This document shows positions 44,697 through 56,262 of a DNA stretch of 64,000 nt, in pieces. How positions within the stretch are numbered: position 1 is the first letter of the stretch; every line of letters begins with the position of its first letter. The stretch is from Zasmidium citrigriseum (Eukaryota > Ascomycota > Dothideomycetes > Mycosphaerellales > Mycosphaerellaceae): positions 434,001 through 498,000 of the forward strand of contig NHNW01000023.1 of NCBI GenBank assembly GCA_002786025.1. The letters are read 5' to 3'. Made by a program: the position numbers and the translations under genes. The notes beneath the pieces are model-generated. The model saw only the letters and a list, made by a program, of their open reading frames with translations. It had not been told where the DNA came from and searched no databases.

Positions 44697-46826
44697 ATGG
44701 CGTGGCCAGGACAACCCAACTTCGCGCCGCCTCCGGGCATCAACTTCAATGCGCCCGTCATCCGTCTCGGCGGCGGAGGCGGAGGACGAGGCGGTGGAAA
44801 TAGTGGTGGAGAGGGCAGAGGTCCTCGCATGGGCCTGGGTGCCGGCGATCCCCAGTCGCGGAACCTCGATCGCCAGCGTCAGGAGGTGCGGGAGAGTATG
44901 ATGGCCCTGCAGCCTCCTACGCGCGAAGAGGTGGCACGTACCATCTTTATTGGTGGTCTTGGAGAGGGCACGCCGGGCGACGACGTCTTGCAGGACTTGT
45001 TGGCGTGCGCTGGCAAGTTGCGGAGATGGACAAGAGCAAAGGATGCGGACGACAAGAAGTGCAAGTTCGGCTTCGCAGAGTACGAGGATGTGGAAAGTCT
45101 GGAGGCAGCTGCGGAGATTTTCAAGGACGTTCAGGTCCCACTCTTCAACGCTGATGGCTCGGTGCAGAAAGATGAGGATGGCGAGGTCAAGAAGGCTCCA
45201 CTGCTGATGGTGGTGGATCAGCAGAGCAGAGAGTACATCGATCAGTGGAAGGGTCGCAAGAAGGAGGATGACAATGCACGCCAGTTCCGGATCCAGAGCT
45301 GCCAGGACGAGCTGCAACAGAGCATCACCACGCTGATCAACCATGGAGCGCATTCAGCGAACGGCGTGAACACCCAGAATGGAGAGCTGGACGGAGACAT
45401 TCGCATGGGAGAGGATGGAGAAGACGGCGCTCAGGTGGTCAACATTCCACTCACTCTCGAGGACGAACTCGCCGATATCCCAGCTGAAATGCGTGCGACT
45501 GTGGCCGAAGAGATCAAGGCTTTCCGCGATCGCTCCAACCGCCGCGACATCGAACGTCTACGCCGCGAGGAAGAGGTCGAACAAGAAGAACGCCGTCGCA
45601 CAGGAGCAGCTCCCCGCGTGAGCCGGCTCGCGTCCCCTCCCCCATCTACCAGTGCAGCGAACGGTATCCCAGTTGGTCCACGCGGACAGCAAGGCGTTCA
45701 AGGAGCTCCATCAGGACCTAAGGGTTTCAGAGGCGCTCAGATTCCTAGTGACTACGTCAACGGAGTGGCCTTTGTTCCTGGTGCAGGACCGAACGGACAG
45801 GGTGTCACTGTATCTTTGAATCGGGAGGACGAGGATGCTGAGGAGTCAGACGAGGAGCTCGAGCGGAAGAGACAAGAGAAGAAGAATGCAGATCTCGACA
45901 GGCAGTTTCACGAGCATGTCCGACGCTGGCAGAACCGTGAGCGTACCCGTGGCGCGGCACAAGAGCGTGAGAAGAAGCGTGAGGAAGAGGATAAGCGTCT
46001 ACGAGAGAAGGCCAAGCAGGACATGTTGGTACGGCTTGCAGAGTGGAACGACGATGAGGAGGCAGATAAGGGCAGACATCTCTACTATCGTGATCGTTCG
46101 ACTTGGCTCCGCCAGCGTGAGCGCGACAGGGATCTCGAGCGTCGTGAAGACGATCTGGACCGGAAGGCAGAAGAGCGCGAGAAGGCTGAAGAGAGACGAC
46201 GCGAGAATGAGGCACTTGGCAAGGCCGCTGACCAGGCCGCCGACTTCTTGGGATCAATGCAAGCTCCTGAATCCAGGGAGGCTCCTGGTCCTGCGCCATT
46301 CAAGATCAGCTTGGGTGGTGCTTCGACCAAGACCAAGCAGACGCAAGCAGCCGCACCGCCGAGACGTACCATGGCCGACGTGCTGGAAGACGAAGAAGAT
46401 GCTGCGGCTGCGGGCAATAGGCGCCCTGAGTTGAAGCCTCTGCAAGACACTTCGACGCTTCCTACTTCAGGTCAGGATCTCACCGAGGAGGAGAAGTCGT
46501 CTGCTCGTCAACAGCTCGCCTCAGAAATCCCCACTGACACGGATGCCCTGTTCTCTCATCCCATCAAATGGGAAAGCTTGTCTTCCAGTCTGCTTGACGT
46601 TCAGATCCGACCATTTGTGGAGAGGAAGGTGGTCGAGTACCTCGGAGTGCAGGAGGATCTTATCGTGGATGCTGTGCTCGATGGTATCAAGGCTCGCAAA
46701 GAGGCCAAGAGTCTGGTCGAGGAGCTGGAGGGACCGCTCGAGCAGGAGTCAGAGGTGCTTGTCAAGAAAGTGTGGCGTCTGTTGGTGTTCTGGGGCGAGT
46801 GCGAGTCTCGTGGATTGTCTCAGTAG
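44697..46826 (+). CDS. RBM25-like splicing factor (RRM + PWI)
   Basis: The first true ATG is 44697 (MAWPGQPNF), giving 709 residues in one exon. A Gly-rich N-terminus precedes an RRM at about residues 78-165, with RNP2 TIFIGGL and RNP1-like CKFGFAEYE. An acidic and RE/KE-rich charged region, predicted coiled coil, covers about 270-520. The C-terminus is a PWI domain (HPIKWESL, VERKVVEYLGVQEDLIVDAVLD). This order is that of RBM25 in animals and of its fungal U1 snRNP-associated relatives (Snu71 class), which link the U1 snRNP to 5' splice-site choice. Abundant small introns in this genome fit a full spliceosome complement. Confidence 0.9.
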   Translation: MAWPGQPNFAPPPGINFNAPVIRLGGGGGGRGGGNSGGEGRGPRMGLGAGDPQSRNLDRQRQEVRESMMALQPPTREEVARTIFIGGLGEGTPGDDVLQDLLACAGKLRRWTRAKDADDKKCKFGFAEYEDVESLEAAAEIFKDVQVPLFNADGSVQKDEDGEVKKAPLLMVVDQQSREYIDQWKGRKKEDDNARQFRIQSCQDELQQSITTLINHGAHSANGVNTQNGELDGDIRMGEDGEDGAQVVNIPLTLEDELADIPAEMRATVAEEIKAFRDRSNRRDIERLRREEEVEQEERRRTGAAPRVSRLASPPPSTSAANGIPVGPRGQQGVQGAPSGPKGFRGAQIPSDYVNGVAFVPGAGPNGQGVTVSLNREDEDAEESDEELERKRQEKKNADLDRQFHEHVRRWQNRERTRGAAQEREKKREEEDKRLREKAKQDMLVRLAEWNDDEEADKGRHLYYRDRSTWLRQRERDRDLERREDDLDRKAEEREKAEERRRENEALGKAADQAADFLGSMQAPESREAPGPAPFKISLGGASTKTKQTQAAAPPRRTMADVLEDEEDAAAAGNRRPELKPLQDTSTLPTSGQDLTEEEKSSARQQLASEIPTDTDALFSHPIKWESLSSSLLDVQIRPFVERKVVEYLGVQEDLIVDAVLDGIKARKEAKSLVEELEGPLEQESEVLVKKVWRLLVFWGECESRGLSQ

Positions 46827-49279
<2,453 letters not shown>

Positions 49280-49728
49280 ATGCAGGGTATACCAGCGGCG
49301 AGGCTTTGATGAGAGGTGAAGAGCTACCTTCACGATTACGAGGAATGAATGAAGCAAGCATGCATTTTGTAAACGTTTTTGAAAGAAAAAGTCTCAGAAT
49401 TCAGAAAATGCTACTGAGGTATATAGGTGAATGACAGGGTGTCATTTGACTTTTGAGTCTTTAAGGGGAAAACCCGAGGGAAGAATGGGAAGTATCAATC
49501 TCATGTTTGCTTTTGTTCTCCGTTTTTTTTTTGGACAGAGTTACTATGCCACTGACCGCTGAAGTAGGCCGTCATCGCAGTCGTATGGCTTTGGAGACTT
49601 GCTAGAAGAATCTTGTTCTCTCCACGAGAGCATGCGACTCCAGGCCATTAGAGAGCTTGTCACACTGTTCACTTTTCGCGAGAAAGCTGGAGATTGCTAG
49701 ACCGGCAGTGCAACGAAGACTCCAAGTC
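49280..49728. other. convergent intergenic region
   Basis: This lies between the 3' ends of GPI and the first F-box-like gene. It contains a run of ten T near 49525. I see no gene. Confidence 0.5.
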
Positions 49729-50864
49729 TCAACTCTCTTCGGCCTTGAGCCAGAGCTCGTCCTCGCGACTCAACTTGCAGAGCATGGCAGTGGCTCTCAA
49801 GATGGCCTGGCCTTTCCAGCCCTTCGTCTTGCGCTCTTCTTCGATCGCCGCCACCCTCTCCTCCACCAAGTCCTTGCTCTCGGCTGTGATGTTCTTGGGA
49901 AGCTCGATCTGGAGGCCGGTAGATGGGTCGAAACGCAGCTTGAGATGGATATGGCGGGGCGGGACTGAGTGCTATGGGCGAAACCAATGGCAGCAAGGTT
50001 CCACTGGATAAAGACAGCTAGGCTTGCGTTCGGTGGTAGTGGTGCTTGTCTGCGCTCTTGGCGACATGGGAGGTGGATTTCGACTTTGCGGAGGCAAGTG
50101 GCGGGCGAGCAGTGGAGGGCGTTTTCGACCCAGAGGTGAGCGACGTCTTGGGCGGAGCGGGTCGAGTCTGAGCTGGTTTGACCGGCGTTCGCGGAGATCG
50201 GGACAGTGGTCAGGCTGAGAGATGGGCGGGAGACTAGGGGCTCAGAGTCGAAGCAGAAGGTGTTGTTGCTGAAGAATATGGGGAGAACTTCTTCGCGGAG
50301 TTGGTGGTTTGCTTGAGCTAGAGCTGGGATGGTATGGCGGTGGGTGGATGGTTCGGCGGCTCGAGTGAAGGCGTGCTGGACTTCGTCGGACACGACGGCG
50401 TGGAGGTAGACTTTTTCGCGGAGTTCGCCCGGGAGGTCCAGGAGACGGAATGGTTTGCAGAGGCTCTTCAGCGCCGCGTAGAGCTCGCCGGCGCATGTGA
50501 TGTCGGTTATTGAGATCCGGGCGAGGAGACTTGGACGGACCCAGACGCAGATGGTCTTGATGTCGTCCTTCTTACTGGGGAAGTAGAACCTGCGGCCGGT
50601 CGGGCTGACCAAGATCGCTGGGTAGGCTTGCGTTGGTCGGCCTTTGGTGACGAGAATGGCGCTGATGTGGGTGCACCAGGCGGAGAAGTTGCCTTCGTAG
50701 AGTTGGTCGGCGGGTGGTGGGGTCTGAAAGTCTTGATATGGGGTTGTCTGCAGCGTTGGCGGGTGTGGTTGAAGGGAAGACATCTTCGTGGTCGGAGTCC
50801 ACTTAGCAGGTTCGGCGTTAACGAAGTCGTGAAGGTGGTTGATTGTCTCGCGGATGTCGGACAT
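49729..50864 (-). CDS. F-box-like tandem paralogue 1
   Basis: This is the first of four minus-strand paralogues. The shared N-terminal module reads LYEGNFSAW..IS, then AYPAIL, GELYAALKSLCKPFRLLDLPGELREKVY, IPALAQANHQLREEVLPIFF. The LPxELRxxVY stretch resembles the core of F-box/2EXR-like fungal proteins. Past residue about 283 the frame drifts; a coherent C-terminus (LRFDPSTGLQIELPKNI, ending at TGA 49729) lies in another register. The two halves join if a 44-nt intron with a weak donor (49972-50015, GTCTTT...CATAG) is removed; otherwise a one-base frameshift is present. As modelled it has 363 residues. An upstream ATG at 50945 is possible. Confidence 0.6.
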
Positions 50865-50945
50865 GGTTGGTGATGTCTTTGGTGTAGGTTGTGTGTGTTG
50901 GAGAAGAGTTTGAGTTCGGAAGAGAAGATCAAGTTTGGAAGGCAC

Positions 50946-51472
50946 GATCAGGATTCGGCGCTATACTGCATTGGGTCGACGACGCATGTGATAGAGAGTG
51001 TATAGCTTGGAGCAACCTTCCCGAGAATAGGGTATTGGTCTAAGGAATCGAAATGTTGACTGCTGTAAGTGCAGAACTGTAACGATGAAGGGAGAGCTAT
51101 CTGCACTGCTAGGAAAAGCATATATATGCCTACTACCATATTTGCCTTACGGCTTGCTATGGTCTTCGTTGTGAAAGGGGAGAGAGCGCGAGAAGCACCT
51201 CGAGTAGCAAGAACATTCGATTGTATTTCTTCTGAGCTCATTATAGAGTGTTCGAGTCAACTGTCTAGTGATCCCCTGAGCAAGACCGCATCATGCCCTA
51301 CTTTTTGCACACCTCCGACACCATCCTTCATTCCGAAGCCGATAGAACTTGCTGCCATTCGCGTCGGCACATACACAGCCTCCATATGTACCGCAGTACG
51401 GGATTCGCAGCAGTATTCCGAAGCCGCCCTCTGTGTGCATGACCTGACACTCTAGCCCCCAAACTCGCTAAC
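50946..51472. other. spacer within the F-box-like array
   Basis: This lies between paralogues 1 and 2. I see no coding remnant, only the likely promoter and 3' UTR. Confidence 0.45.
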
Positions 51473-52402
51473 TCAGTCTTGACCCGTCTTGTCTTCGGTT
51501 TCCAAACCGAGCCAGGTCGCCGAGCCACCCACGTGCACACCATCAAGAGACTTGAAAGCCGCCAGAATCGACTCTCCTTCCAGGTTCTGCGTCTTGCGTA
51601 GCAATTCTGCCTGCTCTGCATGATCCTGGAGCAATTGCTTACACCATGGCTTCAATGCATGATCCACCTCGATCTGGAGACCAGAACTCTTGCTGAATGT
51701 GATGAAAAGCTGGATAAGTTCGAATGGTCGGAAATTTGTAGTTGCATTGGAGGCCCTGCCATTAGCCAAGGCCTTCACAGTCAAGCGGCGGAGGAATTTT
51801 ATCGAGGAGCCGAGGACACGGTCACTCCAGGTTTGTAGGTAGGGGGTGAAGTCGGACTGGGCGGGAAGGTGATCGTAGAAAGCCTCGATGACGAAGTTCG
51901 AGCGAGCGAAGAATACTGCAAGGACCTCCTTTCGTAGCTGCTGGGTGCTCTGCGCGAGTGCTGGGATCTTGTGCTTGCCGTCTTTTCTCCAATCGTAGAT
52001 GCGCTGCTCTTCACCATTGCCGACAACCTCCTCGTACACCCTGTTACGGAGCTCAGCAGGAAGGTCGAACAGGCGGAAGGGTTGGCACAGCTTCTCCAAC
52101 TGCGCATACATCTCGCCGACGCTTAGCTCGGTGTCGAGTGGGAGGCGCTCATAGAGTGCCGGGCTGATGGAGTTGAAGATGGAGTGGAAGTCGCCGATGG
52201 TGCTCTTGTGGTAGATGACCTTGCCGCTGTCCTCAATGTGCGATATGGCTGGATAGGCTTGGGTGGGTCGACTGTTCGAGATGTAGAACTCGCTGATTTC
52301 CTTCTTCCATTTCTCGAAGTTGCCTTCGTAGAGTGGTTCGCAGAAGAGCAGCGGCGAGCGCCTGATGAACATGGTGGGCGGATGGAGATGCAGAAAAGGC
52401 AT
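51473..52402 (-). CDS. F-box-like tandem paralogue 2
   Basis: This is an intact single-exon member of the array, 309 residues. It has the family order: LYEGNFEKWKKEIS, then RPTQAYPAI, an ISPALYERLPL segment, GEMYAQLEKLCQPFRLFDLPAELRNRVYEEVV, HKIPALAQSTQQLRKEVLAVFFARSNF. A C-terminal half follows with SSGLQIEVDH and NLEGESILAAFKSLDG. The LPAELRNRVYEEV motif is F-box/2EXR-like, so a role in substrate recruitment for SCF-type ubiquitin ligases is possible but not demonstrated. It lacks the intron found in paralogue 3. Confidence 0.7.
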   Translation of the reverse strand: MPFLHLHPPTMFIRRSPLLFCEPLYEGNFEKWKKEISEFYISNSRPTQAYPAISHIEDSGKVIYHKSTIGDFHSIFNSISPALYERLPLDTELSVGEMYAQLEKLCQPFRLFDLPAELRNRVYEEVVGNGEEQRIYDWRKDGKHKIPALAQSTQQLRKEVLAVFFARSNFVIEAFYDHLPAQSDFTPYLQTWSDRVLGSSIKFLRRLTVKALANGRASNATTNFRPFELIQLFITFSKSSGLQIEVDHALKPWCKQLLQDHAEQAELLRKTQNLEGESILAAFKSLDGVHVGGSATWLGLETEDKTGQD

Positions 52403-53057
52403 CTTGTGGAGTTGGGCTGCGAGAGACGCAGTGCGGGTCGGAGTAGTTGTTTCGTGTTTGAACCGTTGGCGTGGGTCGCAGGGTTGTTGGCAGTGCGGCG
52501 GCGCTCCGTGCGATGAGCGATGTCGTTCGAGGCAGGTGTGCGGTGTATTAGAAGTCCGACGGTTCGAATGTGTTGTGTGTCGGAGAGGAAGTGAAGCTCC
52601 GCGCTGGTGAAGCTTTTGAGACGAGGAAGCGACGGGGATTCATAGTTTGGCACTAGTGGCGGCTAAACATCGGCAGAACATGTGAATTTTCATAGTCCTT
52701 TGCTTTTCGAGGAGAGAGAATCGCTAAGCTCCTATCTCAACGCCGAGGAACATCTAGTTGTAACGTGGATATGCGCGGCGAGGCCTTGACCCGAAGCACA
52801 TCATCTACGACTTCTCATACTCTATACCCCTCGCCTTCGCTTCATAGTCCGTCAACAAAAGCTGCACAGCATTCCTTTCGAAAGCATCAATGGCGGACAA
52901 ATTCAATTTTCAGCATCAAAGCATCAAGTCCAGACCTGCTTCCGTCACTCTGTCCTGCAGCTGAGGGTCAAAGTCGACACCAGCAGAGTTGCCTGACTTG
53001 CACTTCGGATCTAATCGCCCCCCGTTTGTCCTCCGCTGTAGTTGACGCTACGTTTCC
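52403..53057. other. spacer within the F-box-like array
   Basis: This lies between paralogues 2 and 3. No gene is recognised. Confidence 0.45.
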
Positions 53058-54016
53058 TTAGCGACGATCCTCAAGCTCCAGCATCGTATAGTCAAAGAAG
53101 TGATGCTCGCCGACAAGGGCCATCAAAAGTGATTCTCCCTGAGCCCCGTCTCGTGCCCGCCAGGCCTCAATTCGAGCGACATGCTCCTCGATCTCCTTCC
53201 TGGAGCACTCTTTCAATCCCCAATCTTCATCATAAACAATACGATAGCCCTTTCTCTTGTCGAAGCGCAGCTCGAAAGGGACACTCGGGAAATCAAAACC
53301 CTGCACAACTGACATTCGCAGGCTTATCTTCCTCAGATGCTTGACAGAGCGGCCTACGAAGTTGTACGCCCAATCCTTCACAATATCTTTCATTACCGAA
53401 TGGTATCCGTAGCCCAGGTAAGCTTCGCCAATGTTCATGTTGATGTCGAGTTTGAAATCGGTCGTCGCAAAGTAGATGGGGAGGATTTCGTTTCGCAGCT
53501 GCTGCGACGTACGGGCGAGAGCGGGCATGCGGCGGCTACATTTCATCTTCCATGACTCGCTGAAGAAGGGTGTGATTGCGTTGTCTTCTAGAACCTCTTC
53601 GTAGATTCTCACACGCAGCTCGGCGGGCAGCTATCAATCAATTAGCACTCTGCTGAAATGCCATGGAGTAGTCAATAATCTCCGCTGCTTACATCCGTGA
53701 GGCGGAATGGCCGACAGTACCGCTCGAGTTGGGCGTAGAAAGCACCGCAGAGCATGTTGAAGTCGACTGGCAAACGAGCGAGAAGGCTTGGGCTGATTTG
53801 GTTGCGCATGGCGACGATCTCCTGGAATCCGCTGGTGCGATATGCAGTGACCATCTGTCCGGTGTGTGAGACGGCTCTTTTGTAAATGATGGAGGGGTAT
53901 GCGTGCTCTGGTTGGCCTTTCGTGATGAAGATGGCGCTCATTCTGTCCTTCCATTCGTCGAAGTTGCCCTCGTAGAGGAGGCCGCTGGCCGTGAGGTGAC
54001 CATTTGCCGTCGGCAT
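53058..54016 (-). CDS. F-box-like tandem paralogue 3
   Basis: Two exons (53694-53693 boundary: exon 1 is 53693-54016, exon 2 is 53058-53630). The intron starts GTAAGC and ends GATAG and sits exactly before LPAELRVRIYEEV. The product has about 298 residues. The start at 54016 (MPTANGHLTASGLLYEGNF) matches the opening of paralogue 4 (MPSAGMSF...LYEGNF); an upstream in-frame ATG at 54232 would add 72 residues without homology. The C-terminus has FPSVPFELRFDKRKG and GESLLMALVG, aligned with the other copies. Confidence 0.65.
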
Positions 54017-54351
54017 TGCGGTGGCGTATAGGCGAATTAGCGTAGTTAGAAGTTGGGTTGTTGGCGGAGCGGAGTTGGTGTTGTTTGCGGCGCCCGCACG
54101 GAAGAGAAGAGCTGAGCTGGTCCAAGTCCCGACGCTAAGCCTCATCAGCTCCGGCAAAACATGTGAAAGAGGAGTCCAGTGAATGTAACTGAAAGAAATG
54201 TGCAAACGGGGAGAGATTGAATTTCGATGCAAAAAGCCTTCATTTCAATAGACCAGTCTTCTAGAACGCAGATGTCAAGTCATGACGACCGATTCTGCGG
54301 TCTGCGGTTGCCCGACAGCTCCTCTGCGCCTTCCAGATTTTGCAGCGTCCT
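54017..54351. other. spacer within the F-box-like array
   Basis: This lies between paralogues 3 and 4 and should hold the promoter of paralogue 3. No other feature is seen. Confidence 0.45.
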
Positions 54352-55287
54352 TTAGTTGCCCACTTGTTGGTCTTCGAGCCACAGCGTCTTGTACCACCAC
54401 ACACCCGCATCCTGTCTACACGCCATGATGATAGACTCGCCTTTGAGATCTCCAGGCTTCCGTTTCTCCTCCATCTTCGTCATGTACTTCTCGATGGTCG
54501 ATTTCGTTGCCGCATTCACGTCGTCTGGCAGCTTGACTTGCAGTCCATCCTTCTCCGAGAAACTCAACTCAACGTCTCTCTCGACTGCATGCCAAACTTT
54601 GTGGGATCCTGGACCAGCGGAATACTTTGATTGAAGAAACGGTATTCGTAACGTCAGTTTGCGAAGATGTTTAGTCGAGAAGCGAAGGATTTGGTTAGAC
54701 CAAGTGCTGATGGCGCTGTTCATCTTTAGGCAGAATCCATCGTACGAGTAGCTCCTTCCGCCTTCTTCCAGCCTCAACAAGAAGTTCGACCGAGCGAAAT
54801 ACAGCGGCAAGACCTCTTCCCGAAGCTGGTGGCTCGCTTGCATGATTGCGCAAATTTGGTGCGAAGGCCGTACGGTCCATGTCGCAGGGCCTGTAATGCG
54901 TTCGATCTTGCAGCTCTCAAAGACTTCCTCCAAAATGTTCAAGCGTAGCTCTGGGGGCAAATCGAGTAAGCGAAATGCTCGACAGAATTTCTTCAACTCC
55001 GAGTACAGCTCGCCGATTGAAAGCTGGAAGAAGCGTTGTGGTAGACGCTTCAGTAGTGCAGGACTGATTTGACCCTTGACATACTGGCTGTCGTTGTCGT
55101 CGCTGATGTGGTAGTATGTCTTTCCCGGCGATCTGGAATACGTTGCGGCAGGATATGCCAATGCTCCCTTACCCCCGACCACGAAAGTCGCACTGATCCT
55201 CTTCTGCCAGTCGTCAAAGTTGCCTTCGTAAAGAAGACCACTGGTGGTCAATGAGCCTTCTGTGAAGGACATACCGGCAGAAGGCAT
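54352..55287 (-). CDS. F-box-like tandem paralogue 4
   Basis: This single-exon copy has 311 residues from MPSAGMSFTEG (55287); an upstream ATG at 55440 would give 362. It shows LYEGNFDDWQKRISA, GALAYPAATY, ISPALLKRLPQ, GELYSELKKFCRAFRLLDLPPELRLNILEEV, QICAIMQASHQLREEVLPLYFARSNF, and a C-terminus with DGLQVKLPDDV and LKGESIIMACRQD. It keeps the GNF..W module and the F-box-like LPPELR core. Divergence between copies is high outside these blocks, which suggests old duplication or fast change. Confidence 0.68.
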   Translation of the reverse strand: MPSAGMSFTEGSLTTSGLLYEGNFDDWQKRISATFVVGGKGALAYPAATYSRSPGKTYYHISDDNDSQYVKGQISPALLKRLPQRFFQLSIGELYSELKKFCRAFRLLDLPPELRLNILEEVFESCKIERITGPATWTVRPSHQICAIMQASHQLREEVLPLYFARSNFLLRLEEGGRSYSYDGFCLKMNSAISTWSNQILRFSTKHLRKLTLRIPFLQSKYSAGPGSHKVWHAVERDVELSFSEKDGLQVKLPDDVNAATKSTIEKYMTKMEEKRKPGDLKGESIIMACRQDAGVWWYKTLWLEDQQVGN

Positions 55288-55655
55288 TATGGATGATCGC
55301 TTTACGGTTGATGGCTTTATGACTGCTCGACGTGTTGGGCGTGTAAAAGGTGATGAGCTGCCGGTTCTGGAGGAACGCATTGCGGAATGTTGAAGTTCAT
55401 GGCAATCATGAGCTTTATTCTTGCCAACGGTTGTAGGCAAGCAATTGCTGTATGATGGACGAATCAGACAGAAACATCTACATGCATTGATGCGGATGTG
55501 GCTTCTGTTTCGCTCACGATTAGACCTGTGGCTCTTTGTCCTGCAGAGTTTTTCGCCTTTGGCATGGAACGTTCAGGGAGCATACGTCTCTTTAATCCTC
55601 TAGTTGTCTTTGCAACAACCGAGAGGAGATGTCACAAACACAACGATAGCCTTCT
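55288..55655. other. spacer beyond the F-box-like array
   Basis: This should hold the promoter of paralogue 4. No gene is seen. Confidence 0.45.
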
Positions 55656-56129
55656 TTACTTTCTTCTGAAACAGGCATGGCAATCCGCGGACAACCCAGC
55701 CCGTTTTGCAACCAATGCGAGGCAGAGCGAGGAATGTTTCCAGAATAACAGCCTTAGACGCATTGAGCCATAGGTATCCCTGTCTGAAATCGCCGGGATC
55801 TTGGAAGGTAGAAATCGATCACCACGTGGCTGCCCCTGACTACGAAAACACAACGTTTCCTTCTCGATGAACTCTTGGTATCCTTTCAACCCGCAATAAT
55901 AGTCGCTAGGCGCCGAATAATGCAGGAAAACATTCAATCCTGACATTGATTCCCTATGCACACGGAATTTGACTTCCGTCACCCGAGCATCACCCCTGAA
56001 CCCCGGAATCGCCACCACGTCGGCCAAGAAGCGCTCAATTGCACCGGGGAACGCTAACAACAGACCTATAGCTGAATACTCGCCTTTCGCATTTATGACA
56101 GCCTTCCTGCCAAGTAGCGCTGGTTTCAA
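55656..56129 (-). pseudogene. orphan 3' gene fragment
   Basis: This frame reads like the C-terminal part of a real protein: KAVINAKGEYSAIGLLLAFPG, then FLADVVAIPGFRGDARVTEVKF. The coherent sequence continues upstream to an AG at about 56150 (ACATAG), as if a 5' exon were missing. The upstream DNA is occupied by the divergent start of the Kex2-repeat gene. I recognise no family. It may be the remnant of a gene truncated when this locus was rearranged, or chance. Confidence 0.3.
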
Positions 56130-56262
56130 CCTGAGAGCCTTTACGAACTCGCCGAGACAGGGAGTCAGTGGCTATGTTCCGAGGGCCCATGGTTCATAAG
56201 TCGCAGACGACGGCCACTTTGGCCTTGCAACTTTGGAAATTGAAGTTCGAAAGAAAGTCGCC

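Noticed and set aside
44658..45353. 231-codon minus-strand frame
   Set aside because: Antisense shadow of the RBM25-like RRM region.
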